Assembly (NCBI GenBank): GCA_004193205.1
Contig: RZUM01000006.1
Location: 1-64,000 of the forward strand
DNA: 64,000 bases
Reading direction: 5' to 3'
Origin: Gordonia sediminis
Lineage (GTDB): Bacteria > Actinomycetota > Actinomycetes > Mycobacteriales > Mycobacteriaceae
The first letter of the stretch is position 1, and every line of letters begins with the position of its first letter. Both the position numbers and the translations under genes were made by a program. The notes under the pieces are model-generated. The model did no database searches and was not told where the DNA came from. It worked only from the letters and a program-made list of their open reading frames with translations. Positions 9,027 to 17,067 of this stretch are shown here, one piece after another.

Positions 9027-9209
9027 CGAGGTTGCTCCGTCGCCGAGGGCGCAAATACACGCTGTTTCAGCAGAACAACCGGACCCTCGTTTACGATCCT
9101 GGATAGGGTTTCGAGTCCGGGACGGTCATATCCGAACTCACGGGGTTTTCCCGCGCCCAAGCGAATTACCTGAAACAAGAGCGGGGAACCAAGGAGAGGA
9201 CCGCACACC

Positions 9210-9920
9210 GTGCTCAAGGGATTCAGAGATTTCATACTCCGGGGCAATGTCGTCGAGTTGGCCACCGCGGTCATCATCGGAGCGGCCTTCACCGCGATCG
9301 TCACGGCCTTCACCGAGAAGATCATCCAGCCGCTCATCAACGCGATCCCCATCGGATCGGATGCGGCCGAGGGTCTCGGATTCCAGGTCACCGACAATCC
9401 GTCGACCTTCGTCGACATCGGCGCGTTGATCACGGCGATCATCAACTTCCTGATCGTCGCCGCAGTGGTCTACTTCATCATCATCGTGCCGTACAACAAG
9501 CTCGCCGAACTCGGCGGATTCGGCAAGAAGGCCGAGGTCAGCGAGGTGTCCCTGCTGACCGAGATCCGCGATCTCCTCGATCCCGAAGGTACGTCGAAGG
9601 CCAGAGAGGAAGCCGAGAAGGAGCTTCCGGCGCATTTGCAGCAACAAGCCGAAACCCCGCCGGGCAGCGGTGATCCCGGTTTCACCCAACGCCTCACCGC
9701 ACCTCCGCCCGCGGGCACCTATCAGACGGGCCAGCGACCGCCGTCGGCGCCGCCGGCCGGTGGCACGCCCTACGCCACACCGCAGCCGGCGCCGGGCTCC
9801 TATCCCCCGCCGGGCAACTATCCGCCCGGGTCGTATCCGCCCGGCGGCAGCTACCCGCCCCCCGGACAGTACCCGGGCGAGTATCCGCCGTCGGACAGCC
9901 CGGGACGCCATTCGCGCTGA
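9210..9920 (+). CDS. mscL: Large-conductance mechanosensitive channel MscL with long proline tail
   Basis: MscL opens under membrane tension and vents solutes in osmotic downshock. The start is a GTG behind AAGGAGAGGA. Residues 1-12 are the amphipathic N-terminal helix MLKGFRDFILRG; TM1 (about 13-45) carries VVELATAVIIGAAFTAIV, and TM2 (about 75-97) is followed by the cytoplasmic helix. Usual length is near 136-150 residues, but here the protein reaches 236. The extra C-terminal part is disordered and rich in P, G and Y with repeated YPPPG/YPPG units ending in a basic RHSR. The tail is unlike the bacterial cytoplasmic bundle and could anchor or tune the channel. Confidence 0.92.
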   Translation: MLKGFRDFILRGNVVELATAVIIGAAFTAIVTAFTEKIIQPLINAIPIGSDAAEGLGFQVTDNPSTFVDIGALITAIINFLIVAAVVYFIIIVPYNKLAELGGFGKKAEVSEVSLLTEIRDLLDPEGTSKAREEAEKELPAHLQQQAETPPGSGDPGFTQRLTAPPPAGTYQTGQRPPSAPPAGGTPYATPQPAPGSYPPPGNYPPGSYPPGGSYPPPGQYPGEYPPSDSPGRHSR

Positions 9921-9933
9921 CCTGACGCCACCT

Positions 9934-9968
9934 CGCGGGCCGTGCTCCTCACCGGAGTGCGGCCCGCG
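9934..9968 (+). terminator. Hairpin after mscL
   Basis: Arms CGCGGGCCGTGCTCC and GGAGTGCGGCCCGCG pair with one mismatched position pair around a TCAC loop, 14 bp after the mscL stop. There is no clear U tract, as is common in high-GC actinobacteria, so termination is probable but not certain. Confidence 0.65.
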
Positions 9969-10099
9969 GTCGTGTCGTCGTGCGGGGTCTGCTGTCGTGC
10001 GGGTCTCAATGACCGCGGCCCGCTACCGGTTACACATCGGCACTTCCCTGCGGATCGTCGGATGCGTTGCGCTCCCAGACGATTGCCAGCGACGCAGGC

Positions 10100-10119
10100 A
10101 GCCAACCGCAAGGTTGGCT
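10100..10119 (+). promoter_or_regulatory. GCAA-tetraloop hairpin in leader of small gene
   Basis: AGCCAACC and GGTTGGCT form a perfect 8-bp stem closed by GCAA, a GNRA tetraloop. It lies about 80 bases before the start of the first mini-protein gene, in the presumed untranslated leader. A GNRA loop hints at an RNA tertiary or protein contact, but the function is unknown. Confidence 0.4.
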
Positions 10120-10197
10120 CCCTACTGTCGGCGAAGTCGGCGGGACGATCCCCGCTCGATACATACGAGAACGAATGACACACGGAGGTCGAAGACT

Positions 10198-10335
10198 ATG
10201 CCGAACAACACGCCGAACACGCGGAACCAGAACAACAACCGCCAGACCCCGAACCGCAAGAAGAGCACGCCTCAGGCCCGTCAGCAGCAGCGGCCGCGCA
10301 CCTTCTTCGGCTTCCCGCTCTTCTTCGGGAGCTGA
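10198..10335 (+). CDS. 45-residue basic mini-protein ending in LFFGS
   Basis: A small gene with a good ribosome site (CGGAGG) and its own strong terminator. The protein is extremely rich in N, Q, R, P and K (start MPNNTPNTRNQNNNRQ) and has no hydrophobic residues until the end, where TFFGFPLFFGS forms an aromatic tail. Net charge is strongly positive. The next gene downstream encodes an unrelated basic protein with the same last residues LFFGS, so the pair is probably paralogous at least at the C-terminus. It is too short for standard annotation. Its function is unknown; possible roles are nucleic-acid binding or a leader with a C-terminal signal. Confidence 0.6.
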   Translation: MPNNTPNTRNQNNNRQTPNRKKSTPQARQQQRPRTFFGFPLFFGS

Positions 10336-10356
10336 TTGCCGCTTCGCGGACAGACC

Positions 10357-10394
10357 ACAGGACACGGGCCCGGTTCATCGGGCCCGTGTCCTGT
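10357..10394 (+). terminator. 16-bp perfect stem after first mini-gene
   Basis: ACAGGACACGGGCCCG and CGGGCCCGTGTCCTGT form a perfect 16-bp stem with a GTTCAT loop, 21 bp after the stop codon. It is a strong intrinsic terminator candidate and suggests the mini-gene is its own transcription unit. Confidence 0.8.
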
Positions 10395-10570
10395 CTGTTC
10401 GTCGGACATCCCACGTCGGGTGTTGCGGGTGTCGTAGATCACCATCGGTGCGCGTTGAGGCACCGAACCCCGTTTGTTAGCCTCCCTCAGGACACCGGGC
10501 TCGCGCCGCGAGCCCACGTCGGCCGCGCGTGCCCGTCACGGGTGGCCGCAGAGGATCAGGGAGGAATCCA

Positions 10571-10699
10571 ATGCCAGGACCACGTCGTCGTTCCCCGTTG
10601 CCGCCCCACGGCGGCCCGAAGCCCAAGCACAAGCACAAGCCCGGGCGCGGACCCAAGCCGTTCCATCCGCGGTTCCCGTGGTTGTTCTTCGGTAGCTGA
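10571..10699 (+). CDS. 42-residue basic mini-protein ending in LFFGS
   Basis: Translated from an ATG with a strong GGGAGGAA ribosome site five bases upstream. The protein begins MPGPRRRSPLPPHGG, then has an alternating lysine/histidine stretch PKPKHKHKPG and ends FPWLFFGS. It is rich in P, K, R and H and has no membrane segment. The tail matches the previous mini-protein, although the rest differs (N/Q-rich there, P/K-rich here). A GC hairpin GGGCTCGC-GCC-GCGAGCCC at 10497-10515 precedes the ribosome site and a perfect terminator follows, so it is also an independent unit. Function unknown. Confidence 0.6.
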   Translation: MPGPRRRSPLPPHGGPKPKHKHKPGRGPKPFHPRFPWLFFGS

Positions 10700-10725
10700 C
10701 ACCGGCTTCGTCGACGGACGCCCAC

Positions 10726-10757
10726 GGGCCTGTCACTTCTTCGGAAGTGACAGGCCC
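10726..10757 (+). terminator. 14-bp perfect stem with TTCG loop
   Basis: GGGCCTGTCACTTC and GAAGTGACAGGCCC pair perfectly around TTCG, a UNCG-type stable tetraloop. It follows the second mini-gene by 26 bp and precedes the end of the convergent ABC transporter gene, so it can serve both. Confidence 0.8.
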
Positions 10758-10788
10758 TCTGAGCTTTCCGGGGTCCGGGTAACGCCGA

Positions 10789-12630
10789 TCAGGCCGACGA
10801 CGCGCCGCGCATGAGCCGGCCGTCCGACACCGTGAGGGTGTAGTCGGCGACCGCGGCCACCTCGGGATCGTGGGTGATCAGCAGGGTGGTGCGGGTCCTC
10901 GCGAGCCGCACCAGCGGGGTGAGTACCCGGGCGGTGGTCGACGCGTCGAGGCCGGTGGTCGGCTCGTCGAGGATAAGCACGGGTGTGTTGCGAAGGTAGG
11001 CCCGCGCCAACCCGATTCGCTGCCGCTGTCCCCCGGACAGGTTCGCGCCGCCGTCGCGCAGGATCGTGTCGAACCCGTCGGGCAGCTCGGCGATGAAACC
11101 GGTCGCGTCGGCGGCGGTCGCGGCGGCGACCACCTCGTCGTCCGACGCCGCGGGACTGCCGTAGCGGATGTTGTCGGCGACCGAGCCGTGGAAGATCGCC
11201 AGTCGCTGCGGCAGCAACGCCATGCGATCGCGCAAGTCGCGCAACGGCATCGACGTGGTGTCGACACCGTCGAGCCGGATCACTCCGGACGTCGGATCGT
11301 AGAAGCGCAGCAGCAGCCACATCAGCGTGCTCTTGCCGGCGCCGCTGTCGCCGAGCAGCGCCACGAAGTCGCCGGGTTCGATGGTCACCGCGGCATGGTG
11401 CAGGACGGGGCGCACGGCGTCGGGGTAGGTGAAACCGACGTCGTCGAACTCGACCCGCGCGGGTGCCGACCGCCCGGGCCGCAGGCCTCGCGCTGCTGTG
11501 GGGGTGGTCTCGTCGTCGCGCAGGACGTGATCGGTTGCGAGTGCGACTCTTTCGGCCTCCTCGGCGTCGTCCGGATCGCAGACGCCGACCGGCGCGTCGA
11601 GGATCTCGGCGACGCGCTCGGCGCTCGCGGTGGCCGACGTCACCTGAACCGCGAGTGCGCCGAGTTCCTGGATCTGCGGGTACATGTAGCCGAGATACCC
11701 GGTCAGCGCGATCAGGGTGCCGATTGTCGCCATCCCCTCGGAGATCTGCCACGCGCCGACGACGATCACCGCCATCACGCACAGCATCTCGACCACGGCG
11801 ACGGTCTCGGAGAACGCGGCGTTGGCGCGGATCTCGGAGATTCGGGCGGCGCGCCAGATCCGGGCCTCGCGCAGCACCCGTCGCCGGTCGCCCTCGGCCT
11901 GATTGTCGGCCTGGATCGAGATCGCGTGGGTGATGCCCTCCTGGATGCGGGAGGTGATGCGGCCGTTGGATTCCCGCTCACGGCGCGCGGCACGTTTGAC
12001 CACCTCCCCGAACCGCCGGGAGACGACCCAGAGCAGCGGCGCGAGGATGAAGGCGACCAGGGCGAGTTGCCAGCTCGTGACGAACGCGGCGATCGCGTAG
12101 ATGAGCGCGCTGCCGATGGCGACGGCGGCCTGCACGACCCCCGACGACACCAGGTATTCGATCTCGTCGACGTCGCTGCTGTGGCGGGCGATGAGGTCGC
12201 CGGTCTCGAATCGTCGACGGGTGTGCGGTGCGAGTCGTTGGGTGTGGGCGTAGAGGCGATCCCGCAGCCGTAGCAGGATCCGCTCGGTGACGGTGCCCCC
12301 GAGGATCGCGGCGGTGTAGGAGAGCGCGGACCCGATCAGGGTCACCGCGACCCAGATCCCCAGCGGTACCCACAGCGCGGACAGGTCGCCGGTCACCAGC
12401 ACCGTGTCGGTGATGTGGGCGAACAGCGCCACGGTGACGACGCTGGTGCCGACCTGGAGGAAGTAGAGCAGCACCGTCAGGGCGAGCTTCCACCGCTGTC
12501 CACCCATCACCGGAGCGAACCGGCGGATCGCCGACAGCACGTTCAGGGCCGGCGGACGCTCCTCGATGATGCCTGACTGATCGGCATCATCCTCGAGCTC
12601 GAGATCCCGATCATCGGCCACCCGCACCAC
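10789..12630 (-). CDS. ABC exporter, fused membrane and ATPase domains
   Basis: A 613-residue half transporter of the type IV exporter (ABCB/MsbA-like) class that would work as a homodimer in the inner membrane. The six-helix domain spans about residues 40-320, with coupling-helix features such as HTRRRFETGDLIARHSSDVD. The nucleotide domain has Walker A GDSGAGKST (about 426), Q-loop LLPQRL, signature LSGGQRQRIG (about 528), Walker B VLILDEPTTGLD and H-loop LLITHDP. GTG 12630 is chosen because GGGGAG lies seven bases before it; the frame is open ten codons further. The ending WLL/FYDPT region is normal. Substrate is unknown; no partner half transporter lies beside it. Confidence 0.88.
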   Translation of the reverse strand: MVRVADDRDLELEDDADQSGIIEERPPALNVLSAIRRFAPVMGGQRWKLALTVLLYFLQVGTSVVTVALFAHITDTVLVTGDLSALWVPLGIWVAVTLIGSALSYTAAILGGTVTERILLRLRDRLYAHTQRLAPHTRRRFETGDLIARHSSDVDEIEYLVSSGVVQAAVAIGSALIYAIAAFVTSWQLALVAFILAPLLWVVSRRFGEVVKRAARRERESNGRITSRIQEGITHAISIQADNQAEGDRRRVLREARIWRAARISEIRANAAFSETVAVVEMLCVMAVIVVGAWQISEGMATIGTLIALTGYLGYMYPQIQELGALAVQVTSATASAERVAEILDAPVGVCDPDDAEEAERVALATDHVLRDDETTPTAARGLRPGRSAPARVEFDDVGFTYPDAVRPVLHHAAVTIEPGDFVALLGDSGAGKSTLMWLLLRFYDPTSGVIRLDGVDTTSMPLRDLRDRMALLPQRLAIFHGSVADNIRYGSPAASDDEVVAAATAADATGFIAELPDGFDTILRDGGANLSGGQRQRIGLARAYLRNTPVLILDEPTTGLDASTTARVLTPLVRLARTRTTLLITHDPEVAAVADYTLTVSDGRLMRGASSA

Positions 12631-12714
12631 AGCACAACTCCCCTCGCACCCGGTCACCACCGGCCCTCAGCGACTCTAGTGCCGACCAGTCGCGATCCGA
12701 AAACAGCGACAGGA

Positions 12715-12736
12715 CGGGATCGGATGACCGATCCCG
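12715..12736 (-). terminator. Hairpin after the porin genes
   Basis: CGGGATCGG and CCGATCCCG form a perfect 9-bp stem around ATGA, 33 bp downstream of the first porin stop on the minus strand and before the ABC gene. It is a likely end of the porin transcript. Confidence 0.65.
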
Positions 12737-12769
12737 CCCCGTGCGGAGTGTTCAGTTGTGAACCGCAGA

Positions 12770-13438
12770 TCAGCCGAGGCTGAACGGCTGACCGTAGAGG
12801 ACCACGAGGCCCTTGACGGCGTCGGTATTGATGGTGGCAGTCACCTTGGCCTTGGCCTCGGCGAAGCCGGCACACTCGTTGACCTGGTAGGTCTCCTGGC
12901 TGTAGGCCACACCGCCGCTGCTACCGGTGAAGGTGTAAGAGTTGACCGCGTCGTCGTCGGTGTCGGTCTCCTGGATCAGCGGAACATATCCGGCCTGCCC
13001 CGGGCCGAGCGTGAAGCCGCCGGAGACGCCCGGGGAACCGTACGTATTGCTCCACGAGACGCCGGGGGTTGAGCCCGGCGTCCATTCACCACCGAGACCG
13101 CCGCCTGTACTGCCTCCGTAGCCGATGTGGACCTGACAGCCGACGATGTAGCCCGCGGAGATGGTGCCACCCTTGGCCGCGCCGCCGACGGTCACCCTGA
13201 CCTTGCCGGACGCCCAGACCTGACGGTTGGTCACGGAGTTGACGATCGCCCGGTTGACGGTGACGCTCTCGTCGTACAACCGGACGGTGACGGGGGTGCC
13301 GTCGACCAGGGTCTTGGTCACAGTGCCGCCGGGCAGCGGACCCGCCGCGGCACCACCGGCACCGAGGCTGGTCAGGCCCATCACAGCCGCACCGGCGAGG
13401 CCGACACCGGCGGCCACGCGAGTGTTGATCTTCTTCAT
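12770..13438 (-). CDS. MspA-family outer-membrane porin
   Basis: MspA porins make water-filled pores in the mycolic-acid outer membrane for uptake of small hydrophilic solutes. The 222-residue precursor has a Sec signal (MKKINTRVAAGVGLAGAAVM to AGGAAA, cleavage near 33). The mature part shows the family pattern: TVRLYDESVTVNRA, a G-rich strand region with VGCQVHIGYGG, the periplasmic-loop segment WSNTYGSPGVSGGFTLGPGQ, and the conserved C-terminus with cysteine NECAGFAEAKAKV and final VLYGQPFSLG. Two cysteines (VGC, NEC) could form the family disulfide. It is the second gene of a porin pair, 72 bp downstream of the other copy. Confidence 0.85.
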   Translation of the reverse strand: MKKINTRVAAGVGLAGAAVMGLTSLGAGGAAAGPLPGGTVTKTLVDGTPVTVRLYDESVTVNRAIVNSVTNRQVWASGKVRVTVGGAAKGGTISAGYIVGCQVHIGYGGSTGGGLGGEWTPGSTPGVSWSNTYGSPGVSGGFTLGPGQAGYVPLIQETDTDDDAVNSYTFTGSSGGVAYSQETYQVNECAGFAEAKAKVTATINTDAVKGLVVLYGQPFSLG

Positions 13439-13510
13439 GATTCCCCTTCGTGGAAAGTAGTTCTGCTCGTGAGCAGATAAGTCTCAGAGATGCTGGTTAT
13501 CTGCTGCCGA

Positions 13511-14194
13511 TCAGCTCACAAAGAAGGGCTGGCCGTACAGGGTGGACTGGATGAGAGAACCCGTGCCGGTGACCACGTTGTTATCGTCGTCGATTTCGTA
13601 GCCCGTGGCCGCGATCGTCTTGACGTAAGTCCGCGCGGACGCGTACCCGCCGCAGTTCGGGAACTCGATCATGTAGTCCGACAGCTGGATGGCGACCGTG
13701 CCGCCCTCCTTGAGGTCCTTGTCGGCGATCTTGACGACTGCCGCTTGTCCCGGCGCGATCGGGATGGAGACTCCACCGTCGAGGCCGAAGGTCGGAATCC
13801 AGGTCGTCGGATCAAGCGGTGATCCGCCGATCGAGATGCCGCCGCTGCCACCGATGGTCAGGTCGTTGACGTTGAGCTGGCAGCCAGCCACGACATAGAC
13901 CTTCAGTTTGCCGCCCAAGCCCGCGCTCGTCTTGCTGCGGTACACACCGGAGAGCACCGCGGTCCGGCCGAGTCCGCCGTTGTAGGCGACACGTGCGACG
14001 GAGTACTCCGACTCCTGGGTGCGCCAGGTCTGGACGGTCTCGCCGTTGATGCCGGAGGCCGACTTGTATCCGTTGGCCAGCGGAGCTGCCGCGGCGCCGC
14101 CCGCCCCCATGCTGGCCAGGCCCATCGCCGCAACCGCGGCGACAGCGCATGCACCGGCCGCGCGGCGCAGCCCAAGCTTGCTGAACTTGCTCAT
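13511..14194 (-). CDS. MspA-family outer-membrane porin, second paralogue
   Basis: This 227-residue precursor starts MSKFSKLGLRRAAGACA and has a clear Sec signal ending AAAAP near residue 38. The mature protein repeats the porin pattern of its downstream neighbour: a TWRTQESEYSVARVAYNGG strand, VAGCQLNVNDLTIGGSGG, GGVSIPIAPGQAAVV and a C-terminal cysteine stretch FPNCGGYASARTYV closing with LYGQPFFVS. The two mature proteins are clearly related but well diverged, so they may form different pores or mixed ones. The start ATG 14194 is preceded by GAGAGGGAACGA. A 383-base gene-free region upstream should carry the promoter. Confidence 0.85.
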   Translation of the reverse strand: MSKFSKLGLRRAAGACAVAAVAAMGLASMGAGGAAAAPLANGYKSASGINGETVQTWRTQESEYSVARVAYNGGLGRTAVLSGVYRSKTSAGLGGKLKVYVVAGCQLNVNDLTIGGSGGISIGGSPLDPTTWIPTFGLDGGVSIPIAPGQAAVVKIADKDLKEGGTVAIQLSDYMIEFPNCGGYASARTYVKTIAATGYEIDDDNNVVTGTGSLIQSTLYGQPFFVS

Positions 14195-14577
14195 TCGTTC
14201 CCTCTCACAGGATTCGGTTTTTCCTCCCGCGGAGCACCACCACGTGCTCCGCGAGTCGACCCTCATGGGTGCGGACCCCCGCCCCGCATCCGATGCCTCG
14301 GCGTCGGTTTGTCGGAAGTTGCCTCCCGCACACCCCTGGTCACTGCTGCGATGTCATCGCGACAGATCGCAGGACTCCGCGTCGGTCCTCTTTGGAGAGC
14401 ACCGAGGTTTCGTCCGTGCGAACGTTATCGGAGCGATATCGAGACGAGCAACAGATGCGATCATCCGTGTCGCTCAACCGCTACTCAGCATCCTAAATCC
14501 ACCATTTGCGATCTGGGAACCACCAATTGTTAACGGGAGGCAAACGCGCTGCTTCCGCCATGTCAGAGGGCGGGAAT
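14195..14577. other. Gene-free region upstream of porin pair
   Basis: Base composition is more AT-rich than the surroundings (for example TCCTAAATCCACCATTTGC and CAATTGTTAACGGGAGGCAA around 14490-14550). No reading frame with family similarity was seen on either strand. It probably holds a long promoter or 5-prime leader for the porin pair, which would suit genes under environmental control. No clear hairpin or riboswitch fold was recognised. Confidence 0.5.
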
Positions 14578-14790
14578 CTACTCGTGGTGCGGGGGCCTGT
14601 TCCGTTCATACCAGTCAGCCGTGACGCCGCTGTGACCTTCCTCACATTCGTCAGATGTAATGTTCGGAAGATCGACACCGAATACATCGTCGATACGCTG
14701 CTTTCTCCGCCAATCCTTCGGACGGGTCGAGCGATCGGACGATTCACTGGTCAGAGGGCTATCCGACGACGGATCGGGTTTGTTAGCCAT
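14578..14790 (-). CDS. 70-residue conserved hydrophilic protein ending RPPHHE
   Basis: A short protein beginning MANKPDPSSDSPLTSESSDR, with a central KDWRRKQRIDDVFGVDLP segment and the end WYERNRPPHHE. The combination of a W-R-R-K-Q-R basic patch, a DDVFG motif and a C-terminal R/V-PPHH-E/G tail is recalled from small hypothetical proteins of mycobacteria and relatives, which is the main support for it being real. It lacks cysteines and membrane segments. The ATG has no strong ribosome site, and the mRNA may be leaderless. It lies between moaB and the porins on the same strand. No function is known. Confidence 0.65.
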   Translation of the reverse strand: MANKPDPSSDSPLTSESSDRSTRPKDWRRKQRIDDVFGVDLPNITSDECEEGHSGVTADWYERNRPPHHE

Positions 14791-14819
14791 GGTGCAGATG
14801 TGACGACGAACGCATGTGA

Positions 14820-15410
14820 TCAGAATTCGCTGATCGCCTCGATGACATGCTTGGCGAGCGGCGCGACGGTGGCCATCCCGTCGCGGACCGCGGCCCGCGA
14901 ATCCGCGATGTTCACCACGAGCGTCTGACCCGAGATCCCGGCGAGCCCGCGCGACAGCCCGCCGTCGGCAGCGCCGGCGGCCAGACCGGAACTGCGTACG
15001 GCCTCCTCGATCCCGCGCAGCCGGCGGTCGAGCAGCGGTTCGGTCGCCTCCGGTGTCACGTCGCGGGCGCCCACACCGACACCGCCGACGGAGATGACGA
15101 GATCCACTCCGCCGATGACCGCGGTGTTGAGGGCGTTGCGGATCTCCACCTCGTCACCGGACACGGCGACGGTGGCATCGACATGGAAGCCCGCCTCCTC
15201 CAGCAGTTCACTCACCAGTGGCCCGAGCAGGCTCGGTGCCTCGCCGTGCGCGGCCCGGTCGTCGACGACCACGACGAGTGCCCGGCCGATCTCCTCTCCG
15301 CTCGGTGAGCGGCGGACGTCGTCGCTGTGGCGTGCGACGAAGTCGCGCGCCGCCGCATCGGCGGCCACGACGTCGTCGGGATCGATGGCGGTGGTACCGG
15401 GGTCGCTCAT
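14820..15410 (-). CDS. moaB: MoaB/MogA-like molybdopterin-binding protein
   Basis: The 196-residue protein has the MogA fold: strand RALVVVVDDRAAHGE, then LEEAGFHVDATVAVSGDEVEIRNAL and the molybdopterin loop SVGGVGVGARDVTPEATEPL (about 113-132), matching the G-G-x-G-x-x-x-R-D-x-T-P-E-A family signature. Such proteins adenylylate molybdopterin or bind it. It is the MoaB2-type gene that follows pepD, as in Rv0984. The gene starts 40 bp after pepD, so it likely shares the MprAB-pepD transcript, with ATG 15408-15410 chosen. The nitrate reductase only 4 kb away needs molybdenum cofactor, so a real cofactor role is possible. Confidence 0.85.
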   Translation of the reverse strand: MSDPGTTAIDPDDVVAADAAARDFVARHSDDVRRSPSGEEIGRALVVVVDDRAAHGEAPSLLGPLVSELLEEAGFHVDATVAVSGDEVEIRNALNTAVIGGVDLVISVGGVGVGARDVTPEATEPLLDRRLRGIEEAVRSSGLAAGAADGGLSRGLAGISGQTLVVNIADSRAAVRDGMATVAPLAKHVIEAISEF

Positions 15411-15450
15411 GCTCAGCCTTTCTGGTCCTACGTGGAGATCATGCTCGTAA

Positions 15451-16884
15451 CTATCCGACGTGCAAAGTGTCCAGGGTGACCTGGGTGGTCTTCTCCTGGC
15501 CGTTGACGACATAGGTGATGGTGACGGTGTCACCGGGCGCGTGGGAACGGATCGCGGCCACCAGTGCGTCGCCGCTGGCGATGTTGCGGTCGTCGACCTT
15601 GGTGACGATCGCGCCCTTGGGGATCCCGGCCTTGTCGGCGGGGCCGCCGGCGGTGACGTCGGAGATGAACGCGCCCGGCTCGTCGGTGGTGGTGTTGGAC
15701 CGGACCGAGACACCGAGACCCGCCTGCGTCGCCTTCCCGGTGTCACGCAGCTCGTTCGCCACCCGGATGGCCTGATCGATCGGGATCGCGAAGCCCAGCC
15801 CGATGCTGCCGGTCGTCTGCTCCGCCGACGAGCCGAGGGTCGCGATCGCGGTGTTGATCCCGATCAACGCACCCCGCGCATTGACCAGCGCACCACCCGA
15901 GTTGCCCGGATTGATGGCGGCATCGGTCTGGATCGCGTCGATCACCGAGGTGGTACCCGACTCCCGCGACGTCGATACGGGACGATTCAACGCGCTGATG
16001 ATGCCGGTGGTCACCGTGCCGTCGAGGCCGAGTGGGGCACCGATCGCGATGACCTCCTGACCGACGGCCAGATTGTTGGAGGTACCGACGTTGATCGGTT
16101 TGAGTCCGGCCTTGTCGACCTTGATGACCGCGATGTCCGAGATCGGGTCGGCGCCCAGCACCCGGGCCGACGCGCGCGTGCCGTCGGAGAAACTGACGGT
16201 CACCTGACTCGACGACGCCGACACCGCACCACCCTCGGAGACGACGTGGTTGTTGGTCATGATGACGCCGTCCTCGGACAGGATCACCCCGGAGCCACCG
16301 CCTTCGGTGTTGCCCGAGCGCACCAGGATCGACACCACCGAGGGCAGCACGTTGGCGGCGACCTCCTGGATCGACCCGGCCGGCGCGGCCACCTCTCCGG
16401 TGGATCCGCTGTTCGGGTCACCGCCGAGCGGGCCGCTGTGCGAGGTCGACGAGGTGCCGTCGGAGACATTGGCGCCGACGACCCCGCCGACACCACCGGC
16501 CACGAGCGCGAGGGCCACCGCACCGACCGCCAGCGCAGCCTTCGCGCCGCCGCCGGACTTCTTCCTGGGTGCGCCGGGCTCCATCGGACCGTAGGGTGCG
16601 GGTCCGGGAGTCGTCGGCATGCCCGGGCCGCCCGGACCGTAGGAGGGTGGGGTGGTCGGGAACGATCCCGACGGCGGTGCACCGTACGGATCGGCGTAGG
16701 GATCGGGGAAACGCTGGGTCGGTGCCGCATGATAGCCGTAGGTGCCGGTGTCGTGGCCGAACTGGCCGCCCGGCACCGGGGATCCGGGCGCCGGCGTCGC
16801 CGGGCCCGGCCCACCATACGGACCCTGTCCGGCGGAATCACTTCCGCCGCCGAACGGATCGCCGTGCGAACCGCCACTCGTCAT
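15451..16884 (-). CDS. pepD: HtrA-type serine protease PepD
   Basis: A 477-residue membrane-anchored trypsin-like protease. Residues 1-108 are a cytoplasmic, disordered G/P/Y-rich tail; one membrane helix (about 112-135) follows. The catalytic triad is visible as TNNHVV (His, about 210), SDIAVIK (Asp, about 250) and GNSGGAL (Ser, about 328). A C-terminal PDZ domain begins near 375 (GLGVSVRS) and includes DKAGIPKGAIVTKVDDRNI. HtrA proteins degrade or refold damaged cell-wall proteins. It follows mprB by about 180 bp in the same direction, and in mycobacteria MprAB controls pepD while PepD affects the sigE/mprAB stress loop. Confidence 0.92.
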   Translation of the reverse strand: MTSGGSHGDPFGGGSDSAGQGPYGGPGPATPAPGSPVPGGQFGHDTGTYGYHAAPTQRFPDPYADPYGAPPSGSFPTTPPSYGPGGPGMPTTPGPAPYGPMEPGAPRKKSGGGAKAALAVGAVALALVAGGVGGVVGANVSDGTSSTSHSGPLGGDPNSGSTGEVAAPAGSIQEVAANVLPSVVSILVRSGNTEGGGSGVILSEDGVIMTNNHVVSEGGAVSASSSQVTVSFSDGTRASARVLGADPISDIAVIKVDKAGLKPINVGTSNNLAVGQEVIAIGAPLGLDGTVTTGIISALNRPVSTSRESGTTSVIDAIQTDAAINPGNSGGALVNARGALIGINTAIATLGSSAEQTTGSIGLGFAIPIDQAIRVANELRDTGKATQAGLGVSVRSNTTTDEPGAFISDVTAGGPADKAGIPKGAIVTKVDDRNIASGDALVAAIRSHAPGDTVTITYVVNGQEKTTQVTLDTLHVG

Positions 16885-17067
16885 GTCTCGTCCTTAGCTC
16901 TCAACCGCAGCTCTCAACCGCCGCGTGTCCCGGCGAGTCTCCCGAATCGCCGACCGGCCCAGCTGTGGACCGATCCGGTCTACAACCCTAGGCGATCCCA
17001 TCCCCCGAGCGACGACCGAAATGCCCAGTTGTGGCGCGGTGCTCGTTTCGCTCAGTGATCGTCCCCC

